Below are positions 16,164 to 24,116 of a stretch of DNA of 64,000 bases, piece after piece (position 1 is the stretch's first letter; every line of letters begins with the position of its first letter). Source of the DNA: Novosphingobium sp. G106. Its GTDB lineage: Bacteria; Pseudomonadota; Alphaproteobacteria; Sphingomonadales; Sphingomonadaceae. The translations under genes and the position numbers were made by a program. The stretch is from the NCBI RefSeq assembly GCF_019075875.1, contig NZ_JAHOOZ010000001.1, positions 2,914,001-2,978,000 of the forward strand, in the 5' to 3' direction. Below the pieces are notes generated by a model, which was not told the DNA's origin, made no database searches, and was given only the letters and a program-made list of their open reading frames with translations.

Positions 16164-17576
16164 GTGGCCGAAACCCCTACCGCCAACACCCGCACTGAGC
16201 GTGACACGATGGGCCCGATCAATGTCCCTGCGGACCGTCTCTGGGGTGCGCAGACGCAACGCAGCCGCGAGAACTTCCGCATCGGCGAGGAGCGCATGCC
16301 CGCGCCGCTGATCCGCGCCCTGGCCGTGGTCAAGCGCGCCGCGGCTGAAGTGAACCGCGATCTTGGCCTCCTAGACGCCACGCTGGCCGAAGCGATCGGC
16401 GCCGCGGCCGGAGAGATCATCGACGGCAAGCTGAACGGCGAATTCCCGCTGGTCGTCTGGCAGACCGGATCGGGCACCCAGACCAACATGAACCTCAACG
16501 AGGTGATCGCCAACCGCGCCAACCAGATGCTGGGCGGCGAGCTTGGGGCAAAGTCCCCGGTCCACCCCAACGACCACGTCAACATGAGCCAGTCGTCGAA
16601 CGACACCTTCCCCTCCGCGATCCACGTCGCCGCGGCGAGCGAGATCGAGGCGCGGCTGCTGCCCGCGCTCGCGGCGATGCACGCGGCGCTGGACGCCAAG
16701 GCCACGGCCTGGACGCATATCGTCAAGATCGGCCGCACCCATACGCAGGACGCGACACCGCTGACGCTGGGGCAGGAGTTCTCAGGCTACGCCGCGCAAG
16801 TCGGTCACGGCATCGAGCGCGTGCTCCTGGCCTTGCCCGGCGTCTGCCAACTCGCCCAGGGCGGCACGGCGGTCGGCACCGGTCTGAACGCACCGGCGGG
16901 CTTCGCCGTGGGCGTGGCCAATGCCGTCGCGGAGGCTACCGGCCTGCCCTTCACCTCGGCGCCCAACAAGTTCGAGGCGCTCGCCAGCGAGGACGCGCTG
17001 GTCTTCGCCCACGGCGCGCTCAACACGCTGGCGGCGAGCCTCTACAAGATCGCCAGCGACATCCGCCTCCTCGGCTCGGGCCCACGCTCGGGCCTCGGCG
17101 AACTGGCCTTGCCCGAGAACGAGCCCGGCTCGTCGATCATGCCCGGCAAGGTCAACCCGACCCAGTGCGAGGCCATGACCCAGGTCTGCGCCCAGGTCTT
17201 CGGCAACCACGCGACGCTGACTTTCGCCGGCAGCCAGGGCCAGTTCGAGCTCAACGTCTACCGCCCGGTCATCGCCTACAACTTCCTGCAGTCGGTCCGC
17301 CTGCTCGCCGATGCGGCGGACAGTTTCACGCAGCACCTGCTGCTCGGCCTCGAACCGCGGGAGGACAACATCCGAGCCGGCGTCGAACGCTCGCTGATGC
17401 TGGTCACCGCGCTCGCGCCATCGATCGGCTACGACAACGCCGCGGCCATCGCCAAGGCGGCGCATAAACAAGGCACCACCCTCCGCGAGGCTGCGATCGC
17501 CAGCGGCCATGTCACGGCCGAGGACTACGACGCAGTGGTGCGGCCGGAGCAGATGCTGGGGCCCGATCAGGGGTAA
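16164..17576 (+). CDS. fumC: Class II fumarate hydratase (fumarase C)
   Basis: 470 residues, normal for the family. GTG start at 16164 ([17 protein letters not shown]) chosen because AAGGAG lies 7 bases upstream (16151-16156); the next in-frame ATG is inside the conserved DTMGPI segment. Aspartase/fumarase signatures: [10 protein letters not shown], the [11 protein letters not shown] loop, [10 protein letters not shown], and [15 protein letters not shown] containing the mobile catalytic-serine loop. Converts fumarate to malate in the TCA cycle, oxygen-stable and iron-independent. Monocistronic. Fumarate is also the end product of the tyrosine pathway encoded at 32.8-36.9 kb. Confidence 0.97.
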   Translation: MAETPTANTRTERDTMGPINVPADRLWGAQTQRSRENFRIGEERMPAPLIRALAVVKRAAAEVNRDLGLLDATLAEAIGAAAGEIIDGKLNGEFPLVVWQTGSGTQTNMNLNEVIANRANQMLGGELGAKSPVHPNDHVNMSQSSNDTFPSAIHVAAASEIEARLLPALAAMHAALDAKATAWTHIVKIGRTHTQDATPLTLGQEFSGYAAQVGHGIERVLLALPGVCQLAQGGTAVGTGLNAPAGFAVGVANAVAEATGLPFTSAPNKFEALASEDALVFAHGALNTLAASLYKIASDIRLLGSGPRSGLGELALPENEPGSSIMPGKVNPTQCEAMTQVCAQVFGNHATLTFAGSQGQFELNVYRPVIAYNFLQSVRLLADAADSFTQHLLLGLEPREDNIRAGVERSLMLVTALAPSIGYDNAAAIAKAAHKQGTTLREAAIASGHVTAEDYDAVVRPEQMLGPDQG

Positions 17577-17994
17577 GAAGCGGCGATCTGGTTGACACAT
17601 GTGTCACCCTGTCACCCACGGTCGGCGCCGAAATACGGCCATTCGCCAATGCTTTGCCATCTGCGCCTGTAGGTAACACTTTTCCATCCATGTTGTCCGG
17701 CAGGGAAACGATAGGAATGACCGCCATCCCGCCGGAACAGGATGACAAAGCGCTGAGATGTAGGAAAACGGTTTGTCCGTTGCCGCCGACTTTTCGGTCA
17801 TAGCGGCGGTCTGACAGCTGGCCTGAAAGCGGCCGTACGTTCGCCAATCCGCATCGTCTCAAATGCCGTGAAAAGCGGGCAGTCTATTTCGATATGCAAT
17901 GAGGGCAACTCGTAGCGTGATGCGCCCCCCCATTTGGAGGTATCCGGCAGCGAACCTCTGAACTACGTCCCGAGCACTCTAGGAGGAGGGTGTT
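17577..17994. other. Gene-free 418-base gap with palindrome
   Basis: No convincing gene on either strand. GC content falls compared with both flanks. It contains the 14-base palindrome at 17593-17606, just after the fumC stop, and the ribosome site AGGAGGAGGG directly before the EF-hand esterase at 17995. It probably carries the promoter of that gene. Confidence 0.5.
17593..17606. promoter_or_regulatory. Perfect 14-base palindrome TGACACATGTGTCA
   Basis: Perfectly self-complementary and followed by a further direct half-site GTGTCACCCTGTCACCC (TGTCACCC repeated). It lies 17-30 bases after the fumC stop and about 390 bases before the EF-hand esterase start. It could be an operator; the distance from a start codon is large, so its function is uncertain. 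Confidence 0.4.
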
Positions 17995-19107
17995 ATGCAG
18001 GGGCTCAAAAAGTGGTTGCTGGTAAGTCTAGCTATGCAGGTATCCGGTTCTGCGGTCGCTGCCCCTCTCTCACCGACGCCTGATGAAGTGCGACTAAGGC
18101 CTCAATGGCAAGCGTTAGACGCTAATCACGACGGCAAGGTCACTTTGGATGAGGTAAATCCAATTCTTGCTGCGTCGTTGAAGAAGAGCGACCTGGACAA
18201 CGACGGCGCTATAACGCTGGACGAATACGTGGGCTTCGATCTCGATCCGGTCGGTGCCGGGCGCGTCCCACTGGCAGATAACGTCCGACTGCTTTCGGAT
18301 TTGCCCTACGCGAATACGAATGATCCACGCCAGCGCGTAGACGTCTATCTGCCGAAAAGAGCGACTGTCGCAGGTCCGCTGCCCGTGATCGCCTATGTCC
18401 ACGGCGGCGGGTGGTCGGTCGGCAGCAAGATCATGGCCCGGCCTCAAGTGATGGAATTGGTGAACAGCGGCCGCTATGCCGCCGTTTCCATCGGCTACCG
18501 GCTCGACTGGCAGGACAAATGGCCCGCACAGATTTACGACGTGAAGGCGGCGATCCGCTGGATTCGGGCAAATGCAAAGAGCTATGGCTTTGACGGCAAG
18601 CGCATTTGCGCAATGGGGGATTCCGCTGGCGGGCACCTTGTGGCCCAGTTGGGTGTAACCAACGGCGAGGCCCCGAGCGAAGGCAACTTGGGTAAAAACC
18701 TAAGGCAGACGAGCAGGGTGCAATGCGTGATCGACATGTTCGGCCCCGTCGATTTGCCGAATATGGCGCTGAAGAGCATTGTGGAATCGCTCCTTGGCGG
18801 CACGATGTCGGCGAAGGCGGACGTTGCACGTGATGCATCGCCAATCTCCCATATCGATGCAAAAGATCCGCCTTTTCTGATCATCCACGGCACCAAGGAT
18901 CCGCTAGTGCCTTATCAACAGTCTGTGGCTTTCGAAGCCGCGTTGAGCAAAGCGGGCGTTCCGGTCCTCTTCCAGACCGTGGAGGGCGGCGGTCACGGCC
19001 AATTCGGCGCGGCTTCGCCTGAAGTGGCGAGGCGCATCCGAGCGTTTCTTGAACGGAATTTCTACGATCCATCGACAGAAGTTCCGACGGAAGTCCTGCA
19101 CAAATAA
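17995..19107 (+). CDS. Secreted EF-hand / alpha-beta hydrolase (esterase) fusion
   Basis: 370 residues with AGGAGGAGGG before ATG 17995. Order: signal peptide (residues 1-23, LVSLAMQVSGSAVAA), two calcium-binding EF-hand loops DANHDGKVTLDE (about 42-53) and DLDNDGAITLDE (about 66-77), then a BD-FAE/HSL-like hydrolase. Catalytic elements: oxyanion motif HGGGW, nucleophile GDSAGG, acid in HGTKDPLVP and His in GGGHGQF. It probably acts in the periplasm or outside the cell on an ester (for example a carbohydrate or feruloyl ester) with calcium-dependent folding. Codons are noticeably more AT-rich than neighbours (TTA, AAA, AAT used freely), a hint of acquisition by transfer. Monocistronic; unrelated flanks. 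Confidence 0.88.
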   Translation: MQGLKKWLLVSLAMQVSGSAVAAPLSPTPDEVRLRPQWQALDANHDGKVTLDEVNPILAASLKKSDLDNDGAITLDEYVGFDLDPVGAGRVPLADNVRLLSDLPYANTNDPRQRVDVYLPKRATVAGPLPVIAYVHGGGWSVGSKIMARPQVMELVNSGRYAAVSIGYRLDWQDKWPAQIYDVKAAIRWIRANAKSYGFDGKRICAMGDSAGGHLVAQLGVTNGEAPSEGNLGKNLRQTSRVQCVIDMFGPVDLPNMALKSIVESLLGGTMSAKADVARDASPISHIDAKDPPFLIIHGTKDPLVPYQQSVAFEAALSKAGVPVLFQTVEGGGHGQFGAASPEVARRIRAFLERNFYDPSTEVPTEVLHK

Positions 19108-19503
19108 TACGAACATCCACCACAAGCGATCGATCCCTTCTAACGTCTGGGATGGGATCGGCTCGCCACATTGGCGGTCCTATGCTGCCGGCAGCTATCG
19201 GGCTTTTCGCGCCGAAAACCGCCTGTCCGGACACCCCAACATTTCCGCCGGTCACTCGCCCACGCTTGGAGGGCCGCCGGAGGGCTGTAGCGCTCAATCA
19301 GGATCGGCACGTCGTTGCGTAGGTCGCGGAACGAAAAACTCCGCCGCGGGTCACGCGGCGGAGTTTCAAGGAGTATCTTACTGACCAAGAGCGCAATCAT
19401 GACTTGCGCCCCATCGCAACGATAGACGTCGCCGCCGACCGAGGCCAATTGGGTCTTCGCAACGTAGATTAAAGGATTGGCTGCGGAACGAGCTGCAGAT
19501 CTT
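19108..19503. other. Gene-free interval between convergent genes
   Basis: 396 bases. No supported gene. It contains the hairpin terminator at 19336-19366 for the minus-strand operon. Fragments in several frames look mildly protein-like but have no start, ribosome site or recognisable motif. Confidence 0.45.
19336..19366 (-). terminator. Intrinsic terminator of the tamA-tamB-lipoprotein operon
   Basis: Thirteen-base perfect stem AAACTCCGCCGCG (19336-19348) / CGCGGCGGAGTTT (19354-19366), 5-base loop. On the minus strand the stem runs into TTTTT (complement of 19334-19338). On the plus strand there is no U-tract, so it serves the minus-strand genes. Confidence 0.8.
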
Positions 19504-19737
19504 CTACCGCACGCCGGCCTTGGCGGCGTCCACTGGCGGCGTCGCATCGGCAGGCGCCCCGCTCGCCTCCAGCGGCGCCGCCATCGCCGCCTCGCTCGCC
19601 TTGGCGGCCAGCTCCTGGTCAATCGACGCCGCCTGCTCGTTGAGCTTCTTCTGCGCATCGGCATAGCGGTCGTCGAAGCTCTTCTGGCAGCCGGCGAGAA
19701 GCACGAGGGCCAACGCTACAGCGGCCCTCCTCTTCAG
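19504..19737 (-). CDS. Small putative lipoprotein
   Basis: About 77 residues with a textbook lipoprotein signal: basic KRR, hydrophobic AAVALALVLLAG and lipobox LLAGC, then a mature part QKSFDDRYADAQKKLNEQAASIDQEL (helical, coiled-coil-like; given here as one continuous segment in pieces: QKSFDDRYADAQKKL, NEQAASIDQEL) and an Ala/Pro tail. The start is a problem: the codon in front of KRR is CTG (19737); the nearest ATG is at 19806 and would give an implausibly long 40-residue leader; TTG 19713 is possible but cuts the signal. An inverted repeat pair overlaps this 5' end. Follows tamB on the same strand, probably part of the envelope operon. Confidence 0.6.
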   Translation of the reverse strand: MKRRAAVALALVLLAGCQKSFDDRYADAQKKLNEQAASIDQELAAKASEAAMAAPLEASGAPADATPPVDAAKAGVR

Positions 19738-19850
19738 ATGAGGGGCTGGGGGTGGTGGCGAGGCCGCAGGTCTCGCTCGTGCCAGCGATAGGATAGCCCC
19801 CGGCATACACCACCGCCCGGCCCCCTCTTCTGAAGACGAGGGGGAGGAAA
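19728..19850. repeat. Pair of inverted, diverged ~35-base repeats
   Basis: A left copy around 19728-19762 (CTCTTCAGATGAGGGG then GGGGGTGGTGGCG) matches the reverse complement of a right copy around 19806-19850 (GTCTTCAGAAGAGGGGG then GGGCGGTGGTG). The right copy also forms its own hairpin, CCCCCTC...GAGGGGG. Together they can fold into a long cruciform or hairpin between tamB and the lipoprotein gene. The layout resembles REP/BIME-type intergenic elements. Confidence 0.6.
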
Positions 19851-19871
19851 GTGCGCTACCTTGCCCGCGCA

Positions 19872-22800
19872 TCAGTAGTTTTTCCGCACGCGCAGGTTGA
19901 AGCTCGTCGTGCCCGAGCCGCCCGCCTGGCTCAGCAGCGACAGCCACTTGGTCAGCGCGATTTCGAGCTGGGTGGCGGTGAAGCCGCGCGCGTCGGTGAT
20001 CAGTTCGACATAGATGTCGTCGGTGATGTACTGGCCAGCCGCCAGAGCGGTGCCGCGGCCGGTGGCCTCGTCGGGCGAGAGGATGCGCAGCCGGCTGATG
20101 CCCGTCGCCGAGCGCAGCTTGCCCATCGGACTGAGCCCGCCGCCCGAGGCACGCAGCGAATTGAGCGAGGCGGCGAGCTGCACCGCCTGGATCGGCGAGA
20201 TCGAGGTGACCGAGCTGCCGAACAGGATGCGCGAGAGAATCTCGTCCTGCGGCAGGCCCGGCGTGGACGAGAAGGTGACCTGCGGGTTGTAGGCGCGGCC
20301 GGCGACGTTGACGTTGACCGTCACGTCCTCGATGTCCTCGCTCGCGGTCATGGCGACGATCGGGTCGATCGTCTTGCCGCCGGTGAAGGTGACGCGGCCC
20401 TCGGTCAGCTCGAAATTGTGGCTGGCGAAGCCCAGCGTGCCACGGATCAGCTCGACATCGCCGCTCAGGCTCGGCGCGGCGCTGGTGCCGGCCAGATGGA
20501 AGTTCGCCCGCCATTCGGATTCCAGCCCCATGCCCGAGACGTAGAGCCGTTCCGGCGCGGTGAGATCGAGGTCGAGGCGGATGTTGCTGAACAGGCCGGG
20601 CGTCGGCTTCTCGGGCTCGTCGGTGGTGAAGCGCTGCCGCCGCGGGGTCTTGAAGCGCACCCCGGTGAGCTCGGGAACCTGCGCCGCGCCCTGGCGAATG
20701 ATCTCGTAGCGCGTCTCGGGCAGGACGATCTTGCCCTGGAGCAGCGCGGTCTGGTTCGCCACCTTGGTCAGGTGGAGCTGGCCCGTGGCCGAGGCCGAAA
20801 CCGCCGAGCTACGCGCAAGCTGCGCATTGTTCATCGTCACCGAGACATCCATCGGATAGCCCTGCTCGGCCGCCAGGCTCACCATGCCCGAGGCGCTCAA
20901 GGTGCCGGTGCCGGCATTGGCGGTCAGCTTCTCGATCTGGAAGCTGCTGCCGCTGAACCGGCCCGCCAGCGCCATATTGGTCAGCTTGGTGCCGTAGATC
21001 TGGTTCTCGTAGGTCAGGTTGTTCGCGCGTACGACGCCATTGAGGCAGGGGGCGGAAAGCCGGCACGAGAAGTCCGCCGCCAGCCCGATCGGGCCCGAGA
21101 GCTGTTGCTGCGAGAGACCGACGAAGGAGAACAGCGTATCGGCTGGCCCGTTGTAACGGATGCCGCCGCCTAGCGGCGCGCCCATCAGTCGCTGCACCCA
21201 GGGACCCGCACCCGGCGGCAGCGGGCGCAGCGAGGCCTGCATCCGGCCGATCACGCTGCCGCGCTGGCGGAACACCGCGCGTGCCTCGCCGCCGTCGGCA
21301 TAGAGCCGGCCGACGAAATTGGCGTCGACCGGGGCACTGACCGAAACCGCGGTGGTGCGGGTGAAATCGTCGATCGTCAGCCGGGCATCGGCGCGCGGGA
21401 AGGCATCGGGGCTGGACTGCTCGAAGTCGAGGCTGCCCGTGGCGCTGCCGCCGACGCCGATCGCCGGGATGAAGGCATTGACCAGGCTCATGTCGAAGCT
21501 GTCGAGCCGGCTCTCGATCTTCAGGCCCGTTCCGTAAGTGCCGGCCAGGCGGACGTTGCCCTTGCCGAAGTCGATCCGCGTCGGCAGCAGTTCGTATTCC
21601 TTGGTGCCGGGGATGACCCGCGCCGGTGTCGTCGTCTTGAACGGCAGGCCGCGGATCGAGCCGTCGATCATCGCGCGCCACAGCTTGGGCTCGAGATCGG
21701 CATTGGCGGCGATGCGGAACGGCACGCCGGTATAGCCGCGCGCCAGCAACTTGGCGTGGCCATGCCCGTCGCGGTAATCGACGATCACCCGCGCCTCGCG
21801 CAGGCTGAGCTGGCTGATGCGGGTATCGGCGATCTGCACGTCGGCCACGATCCAGGGCTTCTGGTAAAGCACCACGCGCGCATCGACGATGGCAGAACCG
21901 ATCGCCAGATTGCCCGGCCCCGGCAGCACGGTGTCGTTGGCGCGGACGTTGATCAGCGCCTCCTGGTACTTGCCCTGGGCCTCGAGCCGTACGAGCCCGC
22001 CGAGGCCGTTGCCCTTGGCGGTCAGTTGCCCGACGAAAGGCCCGGCCGGCGTCTGGCGCAGCGAGCCGGCAAAATCGATCCCGCCGAGGTTCGCGCTGGT
22101 GATCTCCAAGGTCGTCGCCTTGCCCGTGCCGAGGATGACGTCGGCGGTCAGCGGGCCGTAGTCGGTGTCGCCGGTCGCCTTGAGCCGGTACCCGCCCGTC
22201 GCGGTCGTGATATCGGCATTGAGATTGGCAAGGCCGATACCCAGCCCCGGCCGGTCGGCGGCAACCGTGGCGCGCAGGTTGTTCATCGTTCCTGCGACCT
22301 TGACTCCCATCTTGCCATACTGCCGGTGCACGGCGTCGGCATTGAGCACGATCTGGCCATTGGGCGCATAGGAGCCCTGCCCGCCGACGACGCGCAGTTC
22401 GGGCGCTTCCAATCGCAGGCCCGAGAAGCGGATCAGCCCGTCGGGACCATAGGCGACGTTGCCTGAGGCGACGAGATTGCCGCCGAGGAAGCTTTTGATC
22501 CCCTCGTTGGTCAGCCGCGTCGAGCGAGCGCGGACCTTGCCCGCAAGCACGAAGCCGTTGGGAACGGACTTGAGATCGACATTGGTATCGACGTTGAAAA
22601 TGCCGACGCTTTCGACCTTGTAGTTGTCGATCTTGCCGTTGATCGCGCCGGTATAGAGTCCCTTCGAGGCATCGGCGAGCAGGATCATCTTCGCGTCGAT
22701 GCGGTCCGAGCGGATGCGCATGTTGTCCGAGAGAATACGCGGCCAGTCGATCGCGAGGTCACCGTCGAGCCGGACATTGGCGAGTTGCCCGCCCGCGACC

Positions 22801-24116
22801 GTATCGAGCCCGGTGATCCGCGCCGCGTGGGCGGCGACCGGGATGATAATCTTGTCGGCATCGACACGCGCCGCGCCGCTGGCGGTAAAGCGGTCGAGCC
22901 CCATGTCGTTCATCACGATACGGTCGGCATTGAGTACATATTCGGCCTTGGGCCTGGCCATCGCCCCGTTCAGTGTGAGCTGGGCGCGCATGTTGCTGCC
23001 GCTGAGATTGGGCGCGATCGCCGAGGGCCGCAGCAGCGCGAAGCCGATCCTGAAGTCATCGAAGCTGTTGTCCGACAGGTCGACCCCGCCCTTGGCAGTG
23101 AGCCCCATCGCCGGGCCGGACAGCGTTCCGTCGACCTGGGCGCGGCGTTCCTTGAGCACCGCGGTCAGGTCGATCGCGTTCTCCGGGCCGAGCAGGTTCG
23201 CGGTGGCCCCATTGACCAGCCGCGCGAGCTTGGCCGGGCCCTTGACCGCGAAAGTCCCGTCGCGCGCGGTCAGCGCCAGGCGCATGAATTCCTTGCCGTC
23301 GAGATCGGCGTCGAACTTGCCGTTCCAGTTCTTCCAGTCGCCGCGCCCGTCGATCCGCACCGCCAGCGGCTGGGTCAGGCCTGACAGCGAGGTGATCAGG
23401 CCGCTCTTGGGCGCGTCGAGGGTGAGCTTGAAATCGAGCCGGTTCTGGTCGGGCACGGCATCGAGCACGAGTGCCAGCCGATCGCCGCCTCCGACCTTAC
23501 CTCCTCCAGCGATAGCCGCCCCGTCGAACCAGACCTGCGCCCGGCCCGAGGCGATATGCGCGCGCCCGTCGAGCCGGAAAATGCGGCGCTCGCCCGAAAC
23601 GGCGGGCTCGGCGACGAAGCGGTCGACGCGCAGCTTGCCGATGTCGATGTCGATGTTCGGCAGCAGCGGCCCCTGCGTGGTCGTCGGCTTCAACGCGGGG
23701 CCGCGGCGCAGCAGCATGCGCTGGGCGGTCAGCGAGCGGACGTCGACGTGGTTCTTGAGGTATGAGAACGGCCGCCAGTCGACCTTCACTTCGGGCGAGA
23801 ACAGAAACTCGCCCTTCTGGTCCGAGACCGAAAGCCCACGCAGCACCATGGCGCCGTAGATCGAGCCGTCGATCCGGCTGACCTTGATCTTCAGCCCGCT
23901 TTCGAATTCGAGCCGCTCGATCTGGTCCGAAACGAAGCGGTGCCCCGGTCCGGTATCGAGCAGATAGACGCCGAGCGCGGCCAGCGCGGCGAAAGCCACG
24001 ACCAGGCCGACCAGCCATTTGGCGATCGTCAGCGACCAGTTGCGGCGCCGGACGACGACCACCTCGGGTTCGCCTTCGGGTACGGCCATTTCGGCGGGAG
24101 GCTCGTCGCTCGCCAT
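19872..24116 (-). CDS. tamB: Translocation and assembly module protein TamB (inner-membrane, AsmA/DUF490-like)
   Basis: 1414 residues, typical for TamB. One N-terminal transmembrane anchor at about residues 28-50 (TIAKWLVGLVVAFAALAALG), then a very long beta-helical periplasmic domain of repetitive strands, and a C-terminal DUF490/TamB domain ending in GSGTTSFNLRVRKNY, the expected terminal beta-strand with aromatic C-terminus that docks to the outer-membrane partner. Works with TamA to insert outer-membrane proteins and/or move phospholipids across the periplasm. Its ATG shares one base with the stop of the upstream TamA gene (TGATG at 24114-24118), so the two are made in a fixed ratio. Confidence 0.95.
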   Translation of the reverse strand: MASDEPPAEMAVPEGEPEVVVVRRRNWSLTIAKWLVGLVVAFAALAALGVYLLDTGPGHRFVSDQIERLEFESGLKIKVSRIDGSIYGAMVLRGLSVSDQKGEFLFSPEVKVDWRPFSYLKNHVDVRSLTAQRMLLRRGPALKPTTTQGPLLPNIDIDIGKLRVDRFVAEPAVSGERRIFRLDGRAHIASGRAQVWFDGAAIAGGGKVGGGDRLALVLDAVPDQNRLDFKLTLDAPKSGLITSLSGLTQPLAVRIDGRGDWKNWNGKFDADLDGKEFMRLALTARDGTFAVKGPAKLARLVNGATANLLGPENAIDLTAVLKERRAQVDGTLSGPAMGLTAKGGVDLSDNSFDDFRIGFALLRPSAIAPNLSGSNMRAQLTLNGAMARPKAEYVLNADRIVMNDMGLDRFTASGAARVDADKIIIPVAAHAARITGLDTVAGGQLANVRLDGDLAIDWPRILSDNMRIRSDRIDAKMILLADASKGLYTGAINGKIDNYKVESVGIFNVDTNVDLKSVPNGFVLAGKVRARSTRLTNEGIKSFLGGNLVASGNVAYGPDGLIRFSGLRLEAPELRVVGGQGSYAPNGQIVLNADAVHRQYGKMGVKVAGTMNNLRATVAADRPGLGIGLANLNADITTATGGYRLKATGDTDYGPLTADVILGTGKATTLEITSANLGGIDFAGSLRQTPAGPFVGQLTAKGNGLGGLVRLEAQGKYQEALINVRANDTVLPGPGNLAIGSAIVDARVVLYQKPWIVADVQIADTRISQLSLREARVIVDYRDGHGHAKLLARGYTGVPFRIAANADLEPKLWRAMIDGSIRGLPFKTTTPARVIPGTKEYELLPTRIDFGKGNVRLAGTYGTGLKIESRLDSFDMSLVNAFIPAIGVGGSATGSLDFEQSSPDAFPRADARLTIDDFTRTTAVSVSAPVDANFVGRLYADGGEARAVFRQRGSVIGRMQASLRPLPPGAGPWVQRLMGAPLGGGIRYNGPADTLFSFVGLSQQQLSGPIGLAADFSCRLSAPCLNGVVRANNLTYENQIYGTKLTNMALAGRFSGSSFQIEKLTANAGTGTLSASGMVSLAAEQGYPMDVSVTMNNAQLARSSAVSASATGQLHLTKVANQTALLQGKIVLPETRYEIIRQGAAQVPELTGVRFKTPRRQRFTTDEPEKPTPGLFSNIRLDLDLTAPERLYVSGMGLESEWRANFHLAGTSAAPSLSGDVELIRGTLGFASHNFELTEGRVTFTGGKTIDPIVAMTASEDIEDVTVNVNVAGRAYNPQVTFSSTPGLPQDEILSRILFGSSVTSISPIQAVQLAASLNSLRASGGGLSPMGKLRSATGISRLRILSPDEATGRGTALAAGQYITDDIYVELITDARGFTATQLEIALTKWLSLLSQAGGSGTTSFNLRVRKNY

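Noticed and set aside
19140..19664. Minus-strand open frame in the gap after the EF-hand esterase
   Set aside because: Contains the terminator hairpin, has no ribosome site and begins inside the lipoprotein gene; translation is low complexity.
19851..21173. 440-codon open frame antisense to tamB
   Set aside because: tamB has a full-length domain structure and conserved C-terminus. The antisense translation is Arg/Gly/Asp-rich with no family features.
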